This document shows, piece by piece, positions 58,773 to 64,000 of a stretch of DNA of 64,000 nt. A program made the translations under genes and the position numbers. The notes under the pieces were generated by a model. That model made no database searches. It saw nothing but the letters and a program-made list of their open reading frames with translations, and had not been told where the DNA came from. This DNA is from Robiginitomaculum_A sp036478535 (GTDB lineage: Bacteria > Pseudomonadota > Alphaproteobacteria > Caulobacterales > Maricaulaceae), in contig OZ245059.1 of assembly GCA_965224735.1 (NCBI GenBank), positions 248,001-312,000 on the forward strand. Reading direction: 5' to 3'. The stretch's first letter is position 1; each line of letters starts with the position of its first letter.

Positions 58773-61088
58773 ATGAAACATTTTACATTAAAGACCGATA
58801 AAGACGGTATTGCGTTGATTACATTTGATAGCCCTAAGCGCTCGATGAATGTGCTCTCCCAAGACGTGATTGACGAAATCATTGCTTGGACAAAAACCAT
58901 TACCGAAGATGAAAAAATTAAAGGCGCGGTGATCACATCTGGTAAAGACGCCTTTTGCGCGGGTGCTAACCTTGAAGAACTCGGCGGGAAATTTGAATCT
59001 ATCTTTAGCGAAATTGCCCAAGACGAACAAAAAGGGAAAGCAAAATTATTTGCCATGGCGTTTCGCCTTAACGCCGCCTTTCGCGCGTTTGAGCTGTGCG
59101 GTAAACCAGTGGCAGCAGCCATTAACGGCCTTGCTTTGGGTGGTGGTTTTGAGCTTACTCTTGCTTGTCACGCCCGTTTTGCGGCAAGCGATAACCCAAA
59201 ACTTCGCCTTGGCTTTCCTGAAGTTATGGTTGGGCTTCTGCCTGGCGCAGGCGGTACGCAGCGCGTCCCGCGTATGATTGGGTTGATGAACGCAGCACCA
59301 TTATTATTGCAAGCCAAAAAGATCAAAGCCAAAGAGGCTCTTAGTATGGGTCTTGTGAATGCAGTTGTTCCACAGGCGGAGCTTATTGATGCAGCAAAAA
59401 CATGGGTGCTTGAAAACCCCAAAGCAAAACAGCCTTGGGACCAAGACCGTTTCCGTTTTCCAGGCGGTGACCCCTGGACACCAAAAGGCTTTCCTATGTT
59501 CGCTGGCGCGCCCGCTATGGTGCGCAAAGAAAGCTATGGAAATTATCCAGCTATGCCCAATATTCTCAAAGCAATTTATGAAGGGAGTCAAGTCCCTATG
59601 GACGCGGCACTGCGGATTGAAACTCGTTACTTCTGTCAGCTTTTACTGTCTCCCAAAACCAGAAACATGATCCGCAGCCTGTTTATTTCCAAACAAGCCA
59701 TCGACAAAGGTGCGGCAAGGCCGGCATCACAAAAACCTGGCAAGATTAAAAAAATTGGCGTCATTGGCGCAGGCTTTATGGGCGCGGGCGTCACTTATGT
59801 ATCCGCTATGGCTGGCATAGATGTTGTGCTGATTGACCGTGATATGGAGGGCGCAGAAAAAGGTAAAACCTTGACTGAGACCGAGCAAGCCAAGCGGGTG
59901 AAACGCGGCAAACAAACCCAAGAAAAAATGGACGAAATCCTTGCACGGATAACGCCGACCACGGATTATTCTTTGCTCTTTGATGTTGATCTTATTATTG
60001 AAGCCGTGTTTGAAAACTCGGAGTTAAAAGCCAAAATTACAAAAATGGGCGAAGAGGTTATTTCTAAAAATACAGTATTTGGTTCCAACACGTCTACCAT
60101 CCCAATTACGGATTTAGCCAAAGCCTCTTCGCGACCTGAAAACTTCATTGGTATTCATTTCTTTAGCCCCGTACACAAAATGATGTTGGTGGAAATCATC
60201 AAAGGTGAGAAGACATCGGACTATGCCATTTCTCGCGCGCTTGATTTTGTTACCCGCATTCGCAAGACACCGATTGTGGTTGAAGACACACGCGGATTTT
60301 ACGCGAACCGATGTGTCATGCGCTATATTGGCGAGGGGTATAATATGCTGTCCGAAGGCGTAAAGCCAGCTCTCATAGAACAAGGCGCGCGTATGGCTGG
60401 CATGCCTGTGGGGCCTTTATCTTTGCAAGACGAAGTGGCGCTTGACCTTGGTTATAAAATTTTACAGCAAACTAAAAAAGATTTAGGCAAGCAATATACA
60501 CCGCATAAAATGGATCCTATCCTCACAGCAATGGTTGAAAAATATGACCGCTTGGGCCGTAAAAACGGTAAAGGCTTTTACGACTATAATGGCCGCGAAA
60601 AATCTCTCTGGCCAGAGCTTGGTCAGTTCGCAGTAAACGGCCTTCTCAAAAACCAACCAAGCGCCGATGAAGTCCGTGACCGTATCTTGTACGCGCAAGC
60701 CATTGAGGCAGCGCGCACTATGGCGGAAGGTATTATCCATAACCCGCGCGAGGCCGACTTAGGCTCTATATTCGGTTGGGGCTTCGCGCCCTATACTGGC
60801 GGAGCGATAAGCTTTATCGACATGACAGGGCTTGCAAAATTTGTGAAACGCGCTGACGCACTGCGCGATACATATGGCGATCAATTTGAAGTCCCAAGCC
60901 TGCTACGCGATTTGGCAAAATCTGGCAAAACCATGTACGGAAAATTTAACAAACCAAAATACACCAAAGGCCAACTTGAAAAAATGCTGGAAGCAGACGT
61001 GGTAAAAATTGCAAACGCTATGGGCATTGATGCCAAACTATCAGACTTAAAAGCAGATACTGTCGCTAAAATTTTGGCAAAACAATGA
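58773..61088 (+). CDS. fadB: Enoyl-CoA hydratase / 3-hydroxyacyl-CoA dehydrogenase
   Basis: 771 residues. The N-terminal crotonase domain has GKDAFCAGANLEELGG and NGLALGGGFELTLACHARFA (oxyanion loop) and PEVMVGLLPGAGGTQRVPR with the catalytic glutamate; the dehydrogenase half has IGVIGAGFMGAGVTYVSAM (NAD loop) and GIHFFSPVHKMMLVEII with the catalytic histidine. It performs hydration and the second oxidation of beta-oxidation and pairs with the thiolase upstream. A hairpin at 61096 probably ends the operon. Confidence 0.95.
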   Translation: MKHFTLKTDKDGIALITFDSPKRSMNVLSQDVIDEIIAWTKTITEDEKIKGAVITSGKDAFCAGANLEELGGKFESIFSEIAQDEQKGKAKLFAMAFRLNAAFRAFELCGKPVAAAINGLALGGGFELTLACHARFAASDNPKLRLGFPEVMVGLLPGAGGTQRVPRMIGLMNAAPLLLQAKKIKAKEALSMGLVNAVVPQAELIDAAKTWVLENPKAKQPWDQDRFRFPGGDPWTPKGFPMFAGAPAMVRKESYGNYPAMPNILKAIYEGSQVPMDAALRIETRYFCQLLLSPKTRNMIRSLFISKQAIDKGAARPASQKPGKIKKIGVIGAGFMGAGVTYVSAMAGIDVVLIDRDMEGAEKGKTLTETEQAKRVKRGKQTQEKMDEILARITPTTDYSLLFDVDLIIEAVFENSELKAKITKMGEEVISKNTVFGSNTSTIPITDLAKASSRPENFIGIHFFSPVHKMMLVEIIKGEKTSDYAISRALDFVTRIRKTPIVVEDTRGFYANRCVMRYIGEGYNMLSEGVKPALIEQGARMAGMPVGPLSLQDEVALDLGYKILQQTKKDLGKQYTPHKMDPILTAMVEKYDRLGRKNGKGFYDYNGREKSLWPELGQFAVNGLLKNQPSADEVRDRILYAQAIEAARTMAEGIIHNPREADLGSIFGWGFAPYTGGAISFIDMTGLAKFVKRADALRDTYGDQFEVPSLLRDLAKSGKTMYGKFNKPKYTKGQLEKMLEADVVKIANAMGIDAKLSDLKADTVAKILAKQ

Positions 61089-61095
61089 AAAATAC

Positions 61096-61129
61096 TTTGA
61101 CTTCTCAATCTTCTATGAGAGAAGTCAAA
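61096..61129 (+). terminator. Hairpin after fadB
   Basis: tttgacttctc (61096-61106) and gagaagtcaaa (61119-61129) form an 11-bp perfect stem with a 12-nt loop, 8 bp after the fadB stop. An AT-rich tract follows (ataaaatt) but not a clean U-run. Confidence 0.65.
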
Positions 61130-61198
61130 ATAAAATTGATCTTCTCATAAAGTCCTCTACGCTTGACCTAGCCACCATTAAAGCCCATTTAGCCTTCT

Positions 61199-62458
61199 AT
61201 GGCAAATGAGGCTAAAATTATAACACTGGGTTGCCGCCTAAATCTGCAAGAAAGCGAGGTTATGGCGAAACATGCCCGCACCGTAAATCTGACAGACGCC
61301 GTGATTATCAACACGTGCGCCGTCACCAATGAAGCGGTACGCCAAGGGCGGCAAGCCATTCGCAAAACCGCGCGCAACAACCCAGATGCGAAAATTATCG
61401 CTACGGGATGCGCCGTTCAAATTGACCCAAAGGCGTTCGCGAGTATGGATGCCGTTTCTCATGTTTTAGGCAATGCTGAAAAAATGAAAGCGGAAAGTTT
61501 TATTTTAAAGTCCGCAGTAAATGTTGGCGATATTATGCAAAGCCCACGCAAAAAAAATAAGCGGGAAACCACCGTTCGGGCTGAGCGTTCCCGCGCAATT
61601 GTGCAGGTTCAAAACGGGTGTGATCACCGCTGTACATTTTGCATCATTCCTTATGGGCGCGGTAATTCGCGCTCCGTGCCATTGCCCGATGTCGTTGCCA
61701 ACATACAAGCTTTGAGCGCGCAAGGTTTTAATGAGATCGTTTTGACAGGCGTTGATATTTCCTCATGGGGTGATGATATTGCGGGAAAACCAAAATTAGG
61801 AGCCCTGGTTAATGCAATTATAAACAAAGTTACCACCCTCCCTCGTTTGCGCTTATCTTCTATTGATTGCGCCGAGGTTGATGAGCAATTGTTTCATCTT
61901 TTTGCGACCGAACCGCGCTTAACCCCATATTTACATCTATCTTTGCAGCACGGAGATAATATGATTTTAAAGCGGATGAAAAGAAGGCATACCCGCGAAG
62001 ACGCGATTGATCTTTGCGCACGCTTGCGAAAAGTTCGACCTGATATGAGTTTTGGCGCAGATATTATTGCGGGCTTTCCTACCGAAACAGAAACCATGTT
62101 TGAAAATTCTATTCGGTTAGTAGAAGAATGCGGCCTCGCTTGGCTGCATGTTTTTCCTTACTCGGCAAGGCAAGGAACGCCAGCCGTAAAAATGCCGCAG
62201 CTAAAAGGCGATGTTATTAAAGCCCGCGCAAAACGACTGCGAATCGCTGGGAAGAAATCAAAAACGGCGTTTTTGAAAGCGCGCGCAAGTGGTTATGATT
62301 TAGCCTTGATTGAGAAAAATATTGCAGGCGCTGAACTGGCAAGGCTCGCAGATTTTTCGCTCGTGAAGCTTGCACCCCACAATATCTCTGCAGGATCCTT
62401 GCGCCCTGTGCGCATTACAGGGTATTGTGATGAACATTTATTGGGGGAGCTTACGTGA
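61199..62458 (+). CDS. mtaB: tRNA t6A37 methylthiotransferase MtaB
   Basis: 419 residues. The N-terminal MTTase domain has TLGCRLNLQESEV, INTCAVTNEAVRQGRQAIRK and IATGCAVQ (three cluster cysteines); the radical-SAM motif is C-x3-C-x2-C at 141, 145 and 148 in GCDHRCTFCIIPYGRG. LHLSLQHGDN, GADIIAGFPTETE and HVFPYSARQGTPA follow. MtaB converts t6A to ms2t6A at position 37 of ANN-decoding tRNAs and so acts downstream of TsaE. The stop overlaps the ftsY GTG start. Confidence 0.95.
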   Translation: MANEAKIITLGCRLNLQESEVMAKHARTVNLTDAVIINTCAVTNEAVRQGRQAIRKTARNNPDAKIIATGCAVQIDPKAFASMDAVSHVLGNAEKMKAESFILKSAVNVGDIMQSPRKKNKRETTVRAERSRAIVQVQNGCDHRCTFCIIPYGRGNSRSVPLPDVVANIQALSAQGFNEIVLTGVDISSWGDDIAGKPKLGALVNAIINKVTTLPRLRLSSIDCAEVDEQLFHLFATEPRLTPYLHLSLQHGDNMILKRMKRRHTREDAIDLCARLRKVRPDMSFGADIIAGFPTETETMFENSIRLVEECGLAWLHVFPYSARQGTPAVKMPQLKGDVIKARAKRLRIAGKKSKTAFLKARASGYDLALIEKNIAGAELARLADFSLVKLAPHNISAGSLRPVRITGYCDEHLLGELT

Positions 62459-64000
62459 GCGAAGAAAAAAAGAAAAAAGGTGGGTTTTTCAAACGTACCT
62501 TTGGCTTAAAATCCAAAGAAGACAAACTGGCTGAAGCTGCGGCGCTTAAAGCCAAGCAACAAGCACAAGTCGATGCGCAAATGGCAAAGCGAATGGCGGC
62601 CATTAATGCTGCCGCCCTCAAGGCTGCCCGCGAGCAAGACGAAGCCAATTTGGACGCAGCCGAAAAAGAACGCATAGAGGCCGAAGAAGAAAAACAAGCC
62701 CAAGCACAAGCGCAAAAAGATGTTGAGGCGGCAAAACGCCTTATCGTAGAAAAAAAGGCCAAAGAAGAAAAAGCAAAAAACGCGGTTAAAGAAGCCAAGG
62801 AAAAAGCGAAATACGAAAGACTTGAAGCCGAGAAAAAAGCCAAAGAGGAAGCTGATCGGCTTAAGAGAGAACAAAATTCCTTGAAAAAGGCAAATGCTGA
62901 GAATGCTGAGCGCCTGAAAACCCTGCACAAAAAAGAAAGACTTGAAGCGCAAGAGCAAGAAGAGAAACGCCGCACTCTTGAAATAAAGAGATTAGAAGCG
63001 GAAAAATTTGAGACGAAAAAATTAGAGGTCGCTCGCGCTAAAACCGAAACCATTAAAGCTCAAGAAGCACTTCGGAAGCAAGAGGCCGAAAAGACGGTGC
63101 AAAGGCCAATAGAAAAACCTGAAGAAACACCCTCTCCGCCAGCAGGCGACATATCTGAAAAACCTGGGTTTTTCGCCCGCATCACAACAGGGCTTAAAAA
63201 ATCAACATCAAAAATGTCGGATAATATTTCTGCCGTTTTCACTAAGCGAAAACTAGATGACGAAGCTTTAAAAGAACTTGAAGATATTCTAATCGCCGCT
63301 GATTTTGGCCTTGGCCCTGCCTCGCGAACCACCGCGCTTTTAGCCAAAGATAAATTCGATAAGCAAATCACCAATATGGAGATTAAAATTGCCCTTGCCG
63401 ATGTTATCTCCCAAACGCTTGCGCCGCTGGAAAAACCCTTAAAGTTAAGTGGAGCTAAATTAGAGATTATGATTTTCGTTGGCGTAAATGGGTCGGGCAA
63501 AACTACAACCCTTGGCAAAATTGCAAAACGGTATACGGATAAAGGCAAAAAGGTTTTAATGTGCGCGGGCGACACATTCCGAGCTGCCGCCGTCGAGCAG
63601 CTTAAGGTCTGGGGTGAGCGCTCGTGCGCGCCTGTAGTTTCGGCAGACTTGGGCGCAGACGCGGCTGGCCTTGTCTTTGACGCCATCAAACGCGCGCGCG
63701 CTGAAAACTATGATATATTGATGATTGATACGGCAGGGCGGCTTCAAAACCGCACAGAGCTTATGGATGAGCTTTCAAAAATTATTCGCGTGATTAAAAA
63801 ACAAGATAAGAGCGCGCCCCATCATTCTATTTTAGTCTTGGACGCTACGGTTGGACAAAACGCGCTCTTACAAACTAAAGCTTTCCAAAAAACGGCAGGT
63901 ATAACGGGACTAATAATGACCAAGCTTGACGGTACGGCCAAGGGCGGGGTTTTGGTGGCACTCGCCGATAAGTTCAAACTTCCCATACATTTTATTGGTA
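62455..64000 (+). CDS. ftsY: Signal recognition particle receptor FtsY (partial)
   Basis: The gene is cut by the right window edge; 515 codons are visible. It starts with GTG 62455 overlapping the mtaB stop (GTGA). Residues ~10-230 are a long alanine-, lysine- and glutamate-rich coiled coil (the acidic A domain). The NG domain starts near 236 (FFARITTGLKKS) and shows GVNGSGKTTTLGKIAKRY from residue 343 (P loop), DTFRAAAVEQLKVW, LMIDTAGRLQNRTELMDEL and TKLDGTAKGG. Only the last ~30 residues appear to be missing. FtsY docks SRP-ribosome complexes at the inner membrane. Confidence 0.96.
   Translation, partial: MSEEKKKKGGFFKRTFGLKSKEDKLAEAAALKAKQQAQVDAQMAKRMAAINAAALKAAREQDEANLDAAEKERIEAEEEKQAQAQAQKDVEAAKRLIVEKKAKEEKAKNAVKEAKEKAKYERLEAEKKAKEEADRLKREQNSLKKANAENAERLKTLHKKERLEAQEQEEKRRTLEIKRLEAEKFETKKLEVARAKTETIKAQEALRKQEAEKTVQRPIEKPEETPSPPAGDISEKPGFFARITTGLKKSTSKMSDNISAVFTKRKLDDEALKELEDILIAADFGLGPASRTTALLAKDKFDKQITNMEIKIALADVISQTLAPLEKPLKLSGAKLEIMIFVGVNGSGKTTTLGKIAKRYTDKGKKVLMCAGDTFRAAAVEQLKVWGERSCAPVVSADLGADAAGLVFDAIKRARAENYDILMIDTAGRLQNRTELMDELSKIIRVIKKQDKSAPHHSILVLDATVGQNALLQTKAFQKTAGITGLIMTKLDGTAKGGVLVALADKFKLPIHFIG

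Overview
The window is a 64 kb stretch of an alphaproteobacterial chromosome. The support is gene order and family type: tsaE-amgK-murU-addB-addA-trxA, ubiB-coaBC-dut, a long (~356 aa) dCTP deaminase, a methionine synthase split into two genes, dnaK-dnaJ behind a heat-shock-sigma type promoter, and mtaB-ftsY. I cannot place it more finely. It is not plasmid- or phage-like: almost every non-transposon gene is a core housekeeping gene.

Layout. 1-1.7 kb holds IS630 and IS256 remnants. 1.7-5.2 kb holds dcd, apaG, hslO and argF. 5.3-11.7 kb is an insertion-sequence graveyard with IS200/IS605 elements of two types, IS110, two IS5 types, IS481 and IS630 pieces; it surrounds two cargo genes, a GT-D-fold glycosyltransferase-like gene and a MAPEG-family membrane protein. 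11.7-21.8 kb holds HIT, FemAB-like, RidA and a membrane protein, then dnaJ, dnaK, an AlkB-like dioxygenase, an alpha/beta hydrolase, a GT4 glycosyltransferase, infC and a ferredoxin. 21.9-31.1 kb is the tsaE-amgK-murU-addB-addA-trxA operon (tRNA t6A, peptidoglycan recycling, double-strand break repair, thioredoxin). 31.1-40.0 kb holds a DHH phosphoesterase, a lipoprotein DPP-IV-like peptidase, ubiB, coaBC, a secreted unknown, dut, cysK and moeB. 40.3-43.5 kb is a second IS cluster around rpmE, whose arrangement implies an IS200-mediated inversion. 43.5-46.8 kb is a symporter-type hybrid histidine kinase whose receiver domain is cut off by an IS. 46.9-54.9 kb holds rfbC and the activated methyl cycle (metF-metH1-metH2, metK, ahcY), with a SAM-I riboswitch ahead of metF. 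55-61.1 kb is a MerR-controlled fatty-acid beta-oxidation operon. 61.2-64 kb holds mtaB and the start of ftsY.

The most notable signals are: a perfect 29-bp hairpin that buries the ribosome-binding site and start codon of an IS200-type transposase; a second IS200 type whose GTG start sits in a hairpin loop, two of whose three copies share an in-frame 11-residue deletion; an inferred inversion between two of these copies; an IS481 insertion immediately after the phosphoacceptor aspartate of the hybrid kinase; an AUA start codon for infC; a SAM-I (S-box) riboswitch; and a recurrent pattern of 14-24 bp tandem duplications, most of them lying across stop codons. I did not find a CRISPR array, tRNA, rRNA, phage module or recognisable anti-phage island.
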